Source: Stackebrandtia albiflava (GTDB taxonomy: Bacteria; Actinomycetota; Actinomycetes; Mycobacteriales; Micromonosporaceae). Taken from it: a stretch of DNA of 64,000 nt. The notes beneath the pieces were generated by a model. That model did no database searches, was not told the DNA's origin, and saw nothing but the letters and a program-made list of their open reading frames with translations. Within the stretch, counting starts at the first letter, position 1, and every line of letters begins with the position of its first letter. A program made the position numbers and the translations under genes. Shown here piece after piece: positions 34,542 to 43,081 of the stretch. The stretch covers positions 372,001 to 436,000 of the forward strand of contig NZ_VLLL01000006.1 of the NCBI RefSeq assembly GCF_007994225.1. The letters run 5' to 3'.

Positions 34542-36008
34542 TCAGCTCGCGGGCCGCCACGCGGGCACCGGCGGCACCGGGCGGGGCACCCCCGGCGGCA
34601 TGATCGGGATCGGCATGATCGGCTGCACCGGCGGGTTGATCTGCCGGATCGAACCGTCGGGGAACTGCACCTGGTAGTACCTGCCGTCCCACGTCGCCCG
34701 GGGCATCGCCGGGTCCGCGCCGGTGAACACCTCCCGGTACGTCAAGAGCCGTTGCAGCAGTTGCCGTTCCGTCTCCGGATCCGGTGGCGTGAAACCGCGC
34801 GCGACCGCGTCCCGCGTCGCCGACAACTGGGTCGCCAACCGCTGATACTCCCGCATCGCCTTGAACCCGGCGTCCCCCGCGACCCGGCGCGCCCACAACC
34901 GGGCCGCGCCGCGGCGCCGGTGGGTCGCCAGGGCCGCGATCTCCGGCGGGCTCAACAGGCCGGCGTCCACCAGGTCCGACAGCGCCGTCACCGCGAGCCG
35001 GGCGTCGGCGGCGCGCAGCCACAACGCCACCCCCACGACCGTGAAGAAGATCGGGACCATCACCGCCATGTAACCCGACAACAGGATCGCCGGACCCAGC
35101 GACGCGATCAGGTTCCACGCCGAGTGCAGCAGCATCGCCGCCACCACCATGCCCAACGGGATCAGCAGCCGACCGGGACCGGGACGCCGCCGCCGCGACA
35201 TGCCCAGGCCGATGCCGATCATCGACGAGAACAACGGGTGCGCGAAACCGCTGAACAGGATGCGCATCACGAACGTCATACCCGTGATCAGGACCCCGCC
35301 CCCGATGCCGAAGAACTCGTCACCCTGGTCGAAACCCCGGCCCAGGTACAGGATGTTCTCCACCATGGCGAACCCGATCCCCGCCAGGCCGCAGTACACG
35401 ATGCCGTCGAGGACGCCCGTGAAGTGGCGGCGGCGGAACAGGAAGATCGCGAACGGCGCCAACGCCTTGGTCAACTCCTCGATCACCGGCGCCGAGGCGA
35501 TCGCCGCGAAGAAGTCCGGCCACGGCATGACGTCCTCACTGGGCCGGTCGATGTGGTCGAGGAACGCCCAGTCCACCTGTTCCAACGCCACCGAGACGGA
35601 GGTGTTGACCAGGACCGACACGCCCGTGGCGACCAGCGCCCCCCACGCGAAACAGAAGATCAGGTAACGGACCGGGCGGTGGTTGTAGCGGCCGAGCCAC
35701 AGGACGCAACCGACCAGCAGCGGCACCGGCAGCACCGCCGCCGCGACCCCGATGGCGATTCCCGAAGGCGACACCGAGAACTTGATGACCCACGCGAGCG
35801 TCAACGCGCCCACCGTCGGCGGCAGGTACACGGCCAACAGCATCATCAGACGACGCCACGGGAAACCGGACCGCTCCGGCGGCGGCCCACCCGGCGGCGG
35901 ACCGTACGGCGGCCGGGGACCGTTGAACGGTGGCGGAGCCGCGGGGTTCGGCTGCCCGGCAGGTGATACCGGGGCGGGGCCGGGTCCGGCAGGTGGGACG
36001 ACGTTCAT
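34542..36008 (-). CDS. PrsW-family intramembrane metalloprotease
   Basis: 488 residues. A Pro-rich cytoplasmic N-terminus (1-48) precedes seven or eight membrane helices (about 52-300) and a cytoplasmic C-terminal tail with a helical region. The protease motifs are APVIEELTKALAPF (EExxK), GFAMVENILY, FSGFAHPLFSS and LHSAWN, as in B. subtilis PrsW, which cleaves an anti-sigma factor. The natural substrate here is unknown and no anti-sigma gene is adjacent. The tail ends in repeated PIMPIPIMPPGVPRP sequence. ATG 36008; the divergent neighbour is the riboswitch-controlled PLP enzyme. Confidence 0.92.
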   Translation of the reverse strand: MNVVPPAGPGPAPVSPAGQPNPAAPPPFNGPRPPYGPPPGGPPPERSGFPWRRLMMLLAVYLPPTVGALTLAWVIKFSVSPSGIAIGVAAAVLPVPLLVGCVLWLGRYNHRPVRYLIFCFAWGALVATGVSVLVNTSVSVALEQVDWAFLDHIDRPSEDVMPWPDFFAAIASAPVIEELTKALAPFAIFLFRRRHFTGVLDGIVYCGLAGIGFAMVENILYLGRGFDQGDEFFGIGGGVLITGMTFVMRILFSGFAHPLFSSMIGIGLGMSRRRRPGPGRLLIPLGMVVAAMLLHSAWNLIASLGPAILLSGYMAVMVPIFFTVVGVALWLRAADARLAVTALSDLVDAGLLSPPEIAALATHRRRGAARLWARRVAGDAGFKAMREYQRLATQLSATRDAVARGFTPPDPETERQLLQRLLTYREVFTGADPAMPRATWDGRYYQVQFPDGSIRQINPPVQPIMPIPIMPPGVPRPVPPVPAWRPAS

Positions 36009-36114
36009 CGCCTCAGCCTAATCGGTACCGGGCCGCCGCCGCCCCTTCACCGGACGGTGCCCGGCCGAACCGGCCGCCCGGGGGTACCGGCGGATCCGAC
36101 GCACCCAGGACCTC

Positions 36115-36221
36115 GGGGGCCGCCACTCCTCCACCCCGATGGCTTCAGCCTAGAACGCGTTCCGGGCGCGGCGCCAGGCCGAATCACGGCGCCTGTGGAT
36201 AACCCGGCGTTGTGGACAACC
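36115..36221 (+). repeat. Family-1 intergenic repeat, copy B
   Basis: The GGGGGCCGCCACTCCTCC box starts at 36115. AGCCTA (36147-36152, TAGGCT on the other strand) lies 32 bases in. TGTGGATAA starts at 36194 and TGTGGACAA at 36211. The box-to-site distance is 79 bases, as in copy C. It lies in the divergent gap between the PrsW gene and the SAM-IV riboswitch; the rest of 36009-36404 shows nothing clear. Confidence 0.8.
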
Positions 36222-36404
36222 GCCGAGGCCGACCGGCCGTCGTCGGCCGGTCGGCGGGAAGTGGCCACGGGTCGTGAAGCGCCGCCCGATGCGGCGGCGG
36301 GACTCGGAGGCGGTGCCGTGCCGCTGTGACCAGCGCCTCACGCCCGGCGTGTCCCGCGGACCGGTACGGGCTGGACGCGCGGGGCGGTGGCCGCTATCGT
36401 CGAG

Positions 36405-36535
36405 CCAGGTCATGAGTGACAGCGACAAGCCCTGGCTTGCTGTCCGGCAACCCAACTCCGCGTGGGGTGCCCCAGGTGAGGACCGGGTCCGGCGTCACGA
36501 GGCGGCGGGCAAACCGCGGGCCTGGTACAGGTCCG
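36405..36535 (+). ncRNA. SAM-IV (SAM-I/IV clan) riboswitch
   Basis: The core runs from GGTCATGAGTGACAGCG (from 36408) to GAGGACC (ending 36484). P1 pairs GGTC with GACC and P2 pairs GACAGC with GCTGTC. CCGGCAACCC is the conserved junction, and P3 is CCCAACTCCGCGTGGGG. The following GGCGGGC...GCGGGCC and AGGTCC segments can supply the peripheral stem and pseudoknot of SAM-IV. It ends just before AGGAGG of the downstream gene, so SAM binding would be expected to lower its expression. The class is actinobacterial and linked to sulfur metabolism. Confidence 0.85.
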
Positions 36536-36556
36536 GCCGACCTGCCAGGAGGCGAC

Positions 36557-37966
36557 ATGTCAACGTCCGCTCTCGTCCAGCCCCGCCCGGGTGCCGCACC
36601 CGCCGAGCCCGCCGCGTGTCCTCCGGCCGGTCACGAGGGCCTGGAGACGATCGCTCCCCCGGACGTCCCGCTGTTGACCGGCCGCCGGGTCCGGTACGCC
36701 AACTTCGACTACGCCGCCAGCGCGCCGTGTTCCCGCGCCGCCGCCGAGGCCGTCGCCGAGATCCTTCCCCGCTACACCGCCGTACACCGGGGCGCCGGCT
36801 GGCTGTCGCAGGAATGCACCCGGTCCTATGAGGAGGCGCGTGCCGAGGTCGCCGCGTTCGCGGGCTGCCGCCCCGGCGACCACGTCGTGTTCACCCGGCA
36901 CACCACGGAGTCGCTGACGCTGCTGGCCGGGGCGTTGCCGCCGGGGACGCGCGTCGTCGCCTTCGAGTCGGAACACCACGCGAACCTGCTGCCGTGGCCG
37001 GAACTGATCCGGCTCCCCGCGCCGGACTCGCCCGCGCAGGCGGTCAGGTCGGTGGCGGCGGCGCTGCGGGTGCTCGCCGACGACGACGCGCCCGTCCTGG
37101 TCGCGGTGACCGGGGCGTCGAACGTCACCGGTGAACTGTTCCCGGTGGCCGACGTCGTGCGGATCGCGCACCGTCACGGCGCCCGGGTCGTCGTGGACGC
37201 CGCGCAACTGGCACCGCACCGCAGGATCGACCTGGCGGGATGGGGCGCCGACTACGTGGCCTTCTCGGGGCACAAGCTCTACGCGCCGTTCGGGACCGGG
37301 GTACTCGCCGGCCGCGCCGACTGGCTCGACGCCGCGCCCCCGCACCTGCCCGGCGGCGGCGCCGGCTACTCGGTCGGCGACATCACCGGCGAGGTGACCT
37401 GGCGGACCGGACCGGCCCGGCACGAGGGCGGCAGCCCCAACGTCGTCGGTGCCGTGGCGTTGGCGGCGGTGTGCCGGGCGCTGCGGACCGCGTCCTGGTC
37501 CGACCTGGAGACTCGGGAGGAGGCGCTGCGGTCCCGGATGGCGCAGGGACTCTCCCGCATCCCGGGCGTGCGGCAACTACACCTGTTCGGGCCGGACTCG
37601 CCGCGCGTCGGGACCGTCGCGTTCACCGTGGACGGACTACCCGCCGGACTGGTCGCGGCCGCGCTGTCGGCCGAGTACGGCATCGGGGTCCGGGACGGCT
37701 TGTTCTGCGCCCACCCGTTGACGCGGCGGCTGGTGACCCGTTCCCGCGACTTCACCGGACCGACCCGGCACGCCGACGGGTCGGTGAGCCACGACCGGCA
37801 GGCGATCCGTGCGAGCGTCGGTCTCGGCAGCGACATCAGCGACGTGGACCGGCTCGTCGCGGCGGTCGGGCGGTTGGCGGCGGAGGGACCGGCGTGGCGG
37901 TACGAGGTCGTGGAGGGCCGGTACCAGCCGGTCGACGACCCGCGCCGGAACGCCCTGCCGGGCTGA
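36557..37966 (+). CDS. Cysteine-desulfurase-like class V PLP enzyme under SAM riboswitch control
   Basis: 469 residues. The PLP lysine is in VAFSGHKLYAPFGTGVL, the phosphate/Asp region is RVVVDAAQLAPHR, and FTRHTTESLTLLAGAL binds the cofactor phosphate. A cysteine in GLFCAHPL lies where Csd/SufS-type enzymes place the loop containing the active cysteine. An N-terminal extension of about 60 residues is Pro/Ala-rich. ATG 36557 follows AGGAGG (36547-36552) immediately after the SAM-IV riboswitch; an ATG at 36416 lies inside the riboswitch and is excluded. Regulation points to sulfur or methionine metabolism, for example sulfur mobilisation from cysteine. Exact substrate not determined. No other sulfur gene adjoins it. 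Confidence 0.88.
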   Translation: MSTSALVQPRPGAAPAEPAACPPAGHEGLETIAPPDVPLLTGRRVRYANFDYAASAPCSRAAAEAVAEILPRYTAVHRGAGWLSQECTRSYEEARAEVAAFAGCRPGDHVVFTRHTTESLTLLAGALPPGTRVVAFESEHHANLLPWPELIRLPAPDSPAQAVRSVAAALRVLADDDAPVLVAVTGASNVTGELFPVADVVRIAHRHGARVVVDAAQLAPHRRIDLAGWGADYVAFSGHKLYAPFGTGVLAGRADWLDAAPPHLPGGGAGYSVGDITGEVTWRTGPARHEGGSPNVVGAVALAAVCRALRTASWSDLETREEALRSRMAQGLSRIPGVRQLHLFGPDSPRVGTVAFTVDGLPAGLVAAALSAEYGIGVRDGLFCAHPLTRRLVTRSRDFTGPTRHADGSVSHDRQAIRASVGLGSDISDVDRLVAAVGRLAAEGPAWRYEVVEGRYQPVDDPRRNALPG

Positions 37967-37999
37967 GTGTGGACGGGGGTGCCGCGCCCGAAAGTGCGT

Positions 38000-38106
38000 G
38001 GGGGCCGCCACTCCTCCTCCCCATGGCGTCGAGCCTACGGCCGCCGGACGGTGCCGTCGAGGGGGTAGCGGTGAGGGGTGTGGAAAACCGCGGATTGTGG
38101 ATAATC
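38000..38106 (+). repeat. Family-1 intergenic repeat, copy C
   Basis: The GGGGGCCGCCACTCCTCC box begins at 38000. AGCCTA is at 38032-38037. TGTGGAAAA starts at 38079 and TGTGGATAA at 38096, the latter within a GGAT...ATCC palindrome. It lies between two convergent genes, so it is unlikely to be a promoter for either. Confidence 0.8.
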
Positions 38107-38168
38107 CGCAGTGGACGGTCATGTCGTCGGCCCGGGGGTCGGATACGGCACCGGCCCGGTCCGGCGCG

Positions 38169-39035
38169 TCAGCCCAGTAGCCGCCGCTTCGCCGCGCTGA
38201 ACTCCGCGTCGGTGAGGTCGCCACGCCGATGGAGTGCGGCGAGCCGGTCGAGCTGACCGGCGAGGTCGACGGGACCGGTCGCCCCGTCCTCCTCGTCCGA
38301 CGCGGGTTCCGGCCGGTGATCCTCGGGCACCGGCAGCAGCTCCCGCAACCGCGTGTGCACCTGGTCCCGGCTCCGGCCCACCATCGACCACTGCGGTTCA
38401 CCCACCGAGACCCGTGTCGAGTCCTGCGGACTCGTCGGGTCGTACCAGACCGTCACCGGCCGGCCCACCAGTTCACGCCGCACCGTCACCGGGACGTCGT
38501 GCCGCGTCTCGAACGCGTCCATGAACGACACGACCGCCGGACCCTTCGCGTCGTGCGGATTCTCGTACCGGTGGACCCGCCCCGCCGCGGACCGCCGCCC
38601 CCGCCACGCGTTACCGACACCGCTGGTCCGCAACGCCGAAGCGAACGCGACCACCGCCTGAACGGCGGCGAGGCCACCCACCACGAGTGCCGCGATCCGC
38701 CAACCGACGACCGAGTCCTCCGTGACACCGTAATCCCGTATGGCGTCGGTGAAACCCGTCCAGACGGCGGCCGCGGCGACCAGCAACGACACGCCCGGCG
38801 CGGCACCCCTCAGCAGCGGCCAGGCCGCCGCGGCCAACGGCACCGCCAGGATCCCGCCGATCACCGGCATCGCACCCCGGAAGTCGTCGGTGCTGCACTC
38901 GGAGCCGTAGCAGTACCAGGCGACCTGGCTCGCCTCGTGGGATCCGGTGTAGAGCAGCCACCACACGACCCCGCCCAGGGCGAGCGTCAGCACGAGGTAG
39001 GCGGGCAGCGCGAACGGGAGGGGGCGGTGCTTCAT
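38169..39035 (-). CDS. Membrane protein with SHOCT C-terminal domain
   Basis: 288 residues from ATG 39035. Four membrane helices (about 10-28, 60-78, 82-95, 120-140) are followed by a soluble DUF3592-like part (VVSFMDAFETRHDVPVTVRR, VTVWYDPTSPQDS). The end is a SHOCT motif: LDRLAALHRRGDLTDAEFSAAKRRLLG. GGAG lies about 12 bases upstream and a TTAATAT promoter-like stretch precedes it. The frame is continuous with trmB upstream, with no stop between, so a fused product is formally possible; see trmB. Function unknown. Confidence 0.8.
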   Translation of the reverse strand: MKHRPLPFALPAYLVLTLALGGVVWWLLYTGSHEASQVAWYCYGSECSTDDFRGAMPVIGGILAVPLAAAAWPLLRGAAPGVSLLVAAAAVWTGFTDAIRDYGVTEDSVVGWRIAALVVGGLAAVQAVVAFASALRTSGVGNAWRGRRSAAGRVHRYENPHDAKGPAVVSFMDAFETRHDVPVTVRRELVGRPVTVWYDPTSPQDSTRVSVGEPQWSMVGRSRDQVHTRLRELLPVPEDHRPEPASDEEDGATGPVDLAGQLDRLAALHRRGDLTDAEFSAAKRRLLG

Positions 39036-39070
39036 GTGGGCCTCTACTCCGGGGAGGGATGCGACCGATA

Positions 39071-39755
39071 TTAACCGCCCGTGGCGAACCGGGACCCGCG
39101 TGAAACGGAGGTCCGTCACGGGCCGCCCGGCCCGTACGGCGCGTTCCTCGAACTTGGTGACCGGCCGCCACTCCGGCCGCGGCGCCGCCCCGTCGTGCAG
39201 GTTGCGCAGCTGCGGGTCGCCGCCCAGGACCTCCATCATGACCTCGGCGTACTGCGGCCAGTCGGTGGCGCAGTGCAGTACACCGCCGGGACGGAGCCGG
39301 GACCGCAGCAACGCGACGTTCGCCGGGCGGATGAGCCGTCGCTTGTGATGCCGTGCCTTCGGCCACGGGTCGGGGAAGAACACCCGGATCTCGGCGAGCG
39401 CGTCGGGCGGGACGTGCCGGGCCAGGAACTCGACGGCGTCGCCGTCGTGGACGCGGAGGTTCCGCAGGCCGGTCTCCTCCGCCATGGCCAGCAGGTTGCC
39501 GACACCGGGCGGGTGCACCTCCACGGCGATGTGGTCCCGGCCGGGGTCGGCCGCCGCCATGGCGACCGTCGCCTCGCCCATCCCGGAGCCGATCTCCACG
39601 ACCACGTCGGCGTGCCGGCCGAAGAGCTCCCCGGCGGACAAGGGCGCGGCGGGCACACCCAGCACCGGGTACAACCGGTGCAGTGCGTCGAGGTGGCGTT
39701 TACTGACGCGGCCCCTGCGGGGGTAGAAGCTGCGTTCTCCGAGGTCCTGGCTCAC
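39071..39755 (-). CDS. trmB: tRNA (guanine-N7-)-methyltransferase, no in-frame stop
   Basis: Methylates G46 of tRNA with SAM. GTG 39755 gives the family start SQDLGERSFYPRRGRVS. Signatures are VVEIGSGMGEATVAMA (SAM site), IAVEVHPPGVGNLL, VFFPDPWPKARHHKRRL and the closing TKFEERA...VTDLRFTRV. The frame contains no stop after this: it runs through the 36-base gap into the SHOCT gene, giving 528 residues. Dropping one G from the G-rich CACGGGCGG before the end would create TAA at 39073-39071 and a normal 227-residue TrmB; I end the feature there. TATCCT (39770-39765) nine bases before GTG suggests a leaderless mRNA. Confidence 0.88.
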
Positions 39756-39824
39756 AGTTGATCCAGGATACGTCGCGTCCGCCGTGGCGACGGCCCTCGG
39801 AGGTGATGCGGGAGAATCACCGGC

Positions 39825-42800
39825 ATGCGTGTTGCCGTGCTGGGGGACACCCGGATCGCCGGGCCGGACGGTGCGTGGCGTGCCGTGGGAGGGCCGGGAG
39901 TGCGTGCCCTGCTGGCGTTGCTGGCGATGGACGCGGGCGTACCGGTCGCCCCCGAGCGACTGATCGACCTGCTGTACGGGCCCGACGCCCCCGGCAACGC
40001 GGTGGCGGCGTTGCAGTCGCAGGTGTCGAGGCTGCGGCGGGAGGTGAAGCCGCTCGGCGGTGACGTCGAGTTCGGCCCGGCCGGTTACCGGCTGACGGTG
40101 CCGCCGGAACACGTCGACGCCGTCGAGTTCGACGCCCTCGCGGTGCGGGGCCGGGCCGCACTGGCTTCCGGCGACGACGTGACCGCGGCCCGGTTGCTGG
40201 GCGAGGCGTTGGAGCTGTGGCGGGGACCGGCACTCGCCGACGTCGGTGACGCCCGGTTCGCCGCCGGAAGGGCCGCCCGGCTCGCGGACCGCAGGCTGGG
40301 CGCGGAGTGCGACCGCGTGGAGGCGTGGCTGCGGCTGGGCCGGTACACCGACGCGGCGGACCGGATGCGGGACGTCACCGCGGAGCATCCGCTGCACGAG
40401 AGGTCCTGGGGCCTGCTGATCCGGGCGTTGCACGGCGGCGGCCGGACCGCCGACGCGCTCACCGCGTACCGGGAGCTGCGCACCAACCTCGCCGAACGGC
40501 TGGGCTCGGACCCGTCGCCCGCCCTGGTCGACCTGCACCGTGCCGTGTTGCGCGGGGAACTGCCGTCCGGGGCGGAGACACCGGTGAACCGGACGGGACT
40601 GCCCGCCCAGTTGACCAGTTTCGTCGGCCGGGACGCCGAACTGGAGACCGTGTCGTCCATGCTGGAACGGGAACGCCTGGTGACGCTCACCGGGCCCGGC
40701 GGCACCGGGAAGACCCGCCTGGCGATCGAGGCCGTCAACCGGTACCCCCGCGACTCGTGTTTCGTGGACCTCACCCCGTTGACCGAGCCGGAACAGCTCC
40801 CGGTCGCGGTCATCCAGGCGCTCGGTGTCCGTGACACGTTCAGCCTCCGCAACGGACCCAGATGGGACCCGTCGGAGGCGACGATGGCGTTGTCGGCGGC
40901 CCTCGCCGACCGGGACCTGCTGCTGGTGCTGGACAACGCCGAGCACGTCGTGGAGGCGGTCGCCGACCTGGTGAACCGGTTGCTGACGGGGCTGCCCCGG
41001 TTGCGGGTGCTGGTCACCAGCCGAGAGGCGCTGGCGGTCACGGGCGAGACGCTGTGCCCGGTTCCGGGCCTGGAGATGCCGCCGCCGGGCGCCGACGTCA
41101 CGGTCGCGGGCGAGAGCGGCACGGTCAGGTTGTTCGCGGAACGGGCCGCGGCGGTGTCGCCGGGTTTCCGGATCACACCCGACAACCTGGACCCGGTGGT
41201 GCGGATCTGCCGGGCGTTGGACGGGCTGCCGTTGGCGATCGAGTTGGCGGCGGCACGGACCAGGTCCATGTCGCCCGCCGACATCGTCCGCCGGTTGGGG
41301 GAGGAACGGTTCGGGTTGTTGTCCCGGGGCAGCCGTACCGCCGCGCCCCGGCACCAGACGTTGCGCGCGGTCGTGGCGTGGAGCTGGGACCTCCTGGAGG
41401 AACCGGAACGGCGGCTGGCCCGCCGGTTCACGGTGTTCTCCGGTGGCGCGGACGTCGCCGCGGTGTCGGCGGTGTGCGACGAGTCGGAGCCCGAGGCGTG
41501 GGACCTGTTGACGACGCTGGTCGACAAGTCCTTCCTGGAACACCACGACGGCCGGTACCGGATGCTGGAGACGATCCACCGGTTCTGTGCCGAACGCCTG
41601 GAGGCCGCGGGTGAGGCCGGCCGGTTCCGGGACCGGCACGTCGCCTACTTCCTGGGCCTGGCCGAGGAGGCGGACCCGCTGCTGCGCGGGCGCGACCAGT
41701 TGAGGTGGGCGGAGCGGCTGCGGCGGGAGTCCGGCAACCTCGGTGCCGCGATCGCCACCGTGACCGCCACGCGGGACGCCGCCCGGTCGCTGCGGCTGGT
41801 GTCGGCGCTGACGTGGTACTGGTGGACGACGGGACAGCGCGGGCAGGGCGCCACGTACTGTAGGCGGCTGCTGCGGTGGCTTCCGGTGGGTTCGCCGCCG
41901 GGACTGCGGGACGAGTACCTGCTGTGCCTGTTGAACGCGTTGGCGTTGGAGGCGCCCGACCCGGCGTTGCAGTCCCACGTGGCCGGAGTCGGTCCGGTGA
42001 TCGACATCGAGGCGGGCGTGTGGCCGGGCAACCCGGTGGTCATGGTGATGTGGTCGATGCTGGTGGGTCCACCGCAGGGCGTCGCCGTCGACGACCTCGG
42101 GCGGCGGTTGACGGTGTACCAGGAGGCCGGAGCCGACTCGTGGGCGCTGGCGGTGACGCACCTGGGGATGGCGTACGCGTGCATGTACGGGGGTTCGCTC
42201 GACGAGGCGGAACGGGAGTTCGACATCGCCCGCGCCGAGTTCGAGGCGGTGGGGGACCGCTGGGGGCACGGCAACGCGTTGGCGGGCCTCGCGACAGTCG
42301 CGGCGCGACGCGGCGCCGTCGACCGGTTCCGCGAGTTGATCGACGGGGCGGTCCGCTTGATGGAGCAGATGGGTGCCGTGGAGGAACGCGCCGAACTCTC
42401 CTGCGACGTGGCCGAACTGCTGCTGCGCACCGGCGAGTACCCGGCCGCCGCGGAGCTCTTCGGCGAGGCGGAACGGTTGACACGGGACCACGCGTCCGTG
42501 GAGGGCAGGGTCCGCGCCAAACGCGGACTCGGGGAGATCGCGCGGGTCTCCGGTGACCTCGACGCGGCGGAGCGCCTGTTGGGCGAGGCCCTGGACGCCA
42601 GCCTGGAGGGCTGGTTCTTCACGGGCCTGGCCCGCGCGAACGTACTGGTGGCGTGGGGCCGTACCGCGCTCGACCGGGGCGACCCGGTCGTGGCGAGGAG
42701 CCGTCACCGCCGGGCGTGGCGCCTGATGGCGGACCGGCGGGTCGACCAACCGGGCCTGGCGGACGTGGTGCTGGGGGTCGCGGCGTGCGACCTCGCGGAG

Positions 42801-43001
42801 GACCGCCCGCGGCGGGCGGCGGCACTGTTGGCGGTGGCGGGGCGGTTGCACAGCATGCCGGAGACCCGGGACGTGGAGCGGGAGCGGCTGGAGCAGCGGG
42901 TCCGCGCGGCGTTGTCCCCCGAGGAGTTCGAGGCGGCGACGGCGCGCGGCCGGGATCTCGACCAGGCGGAACTGGACGAGTGGATCACCGCTGACGGCTG
43001 A
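39825..43001 (+). CDS. AfsR/SARP-family STAND transcriptional regulator
   Basis: 1058 residues. An OmpR-type winged helix (about 1-90) is followed by the BTAD domain (about 95-245, ELWRGPALADVGDARFA region), an NB-ARC ATPase with P-loop GPGGTGKTR near residue 293, LLLVLDNAEHVV as Walker B, LVTSREALAV and GLPLAIELAAAR. Helical TPR-like repeats extend to the C-terminus. This is the AfsR layout that activates secondary metabolism or exporters on direct-repeat sites. The small-molecule or protein input is unknown. It is 80 bases upstream of an MFS exporter on the same strand, the likely target. ATG 39825. Confidence 0.93.
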   Translation: MRVAVLGDTRIAGPDGAWRAVGGPGVRALLALLAMDAGVPVAPERLIDLLYGPDAPGNAVAALQSQVSRLRREVKPLGGDVEFGPAGYRLTVPPEHVDAVEFDALAVRGRAALASGDDVTAARLLGEALELWRGPALADVGDARFAAGRAARLADRRLGAECDRVEAWLRLGRYTDAADRMRDVTAEHPLHERSWGLLIRALHGGGRTADALTAYRELRTNLAERLGSDPSPALVDLHRAVLRGELPSGAETPVNRTGLPAQLTSFVGRDAELETVSSMLERERLVTLTGPGGTGKTRLAIEAVNRYPRDSCFVDLTPLTEPEQLPVAVIQALGVRDTFSLRNGPRWDPSEATMALSAALADRDLLLVLDNAEHVVEAVADLVNRLLTGLPRLRVLVTSREALAVTGETLCPVPGLEMPPPGADVTVAGESGTVRLFAERAAAVSPGFRITPDNLDPVVRICRALDGLPLAIELAAARTRSMSPADIVRRLGEERFGLLSRGSRTAAPRHQTLRAVVAWSWDLLEEPERRLARRFTVFSGGADVAAVSAVCDESEPEAWDLLTTLVDKSFLEHHDGRYRMLETIHRFCAERLEAAGEAGRFRDRHVAYFLGLAEEADPLLRGRDQLRWAERLRRESGNLGAAIATVTATRDAARSLRLVSALTWYWWTTGQRGQGATYCRRLLRWLPVGSPPGLRDEYLLCLLNALALEAPDPALQSHVAGVGPVIDIEAGVWPGNPVVMVMWSMLVGPPQGVAVDDLGRRLTVYQEAGADSWALAVTHLGMAYACMYGGSLDEAEREFDIARAEFEAVGDRWGHGNALAGLATVAARRGAVDRFRELIDGAVRLMEQMGAVEERAELSCDVAELLLRTGEYPAAAELFGEAERLTRDHASVEGRVRAKRGLGEIARVSGDLDAAERLLGEALDASLEGWFFTGLARANVLVAWGRTALDRGDPVVARSRHRRAWRLMADRRVDQPGLADVVLGVAACDLAEDRPRRAAALLAVAGRLHSMPETRDVERERLEQRVRAALSPEEFEAATARGRDLDQAELDEWITADG

Positions 43002-43081
43002 TCGCCGCCGCTGACGCCGTCCCGGTGCGGCGGTCAGTCGGCGGTGAGCCCGTCGTCAGCGCGCCGGGTGACGCTGACGAC

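Noticed and set aside
36416-36556. Upstream ATG for the PLP enzyme
   Set aside because: It lies inside the SAM-IV riboswitch; the proper start at 36557 follows AGGAGG.
38169-42851. A 1560-codon open frame on the minus strand spanning the AfsR-like gene
   Set aside because: Only its first 1587 bases (38169-39755) hold family-like sequence (SHOCT protein and TrmB). The rest is antisense to the 1058-residue regulator and is open only because of extreme GC at third positions.
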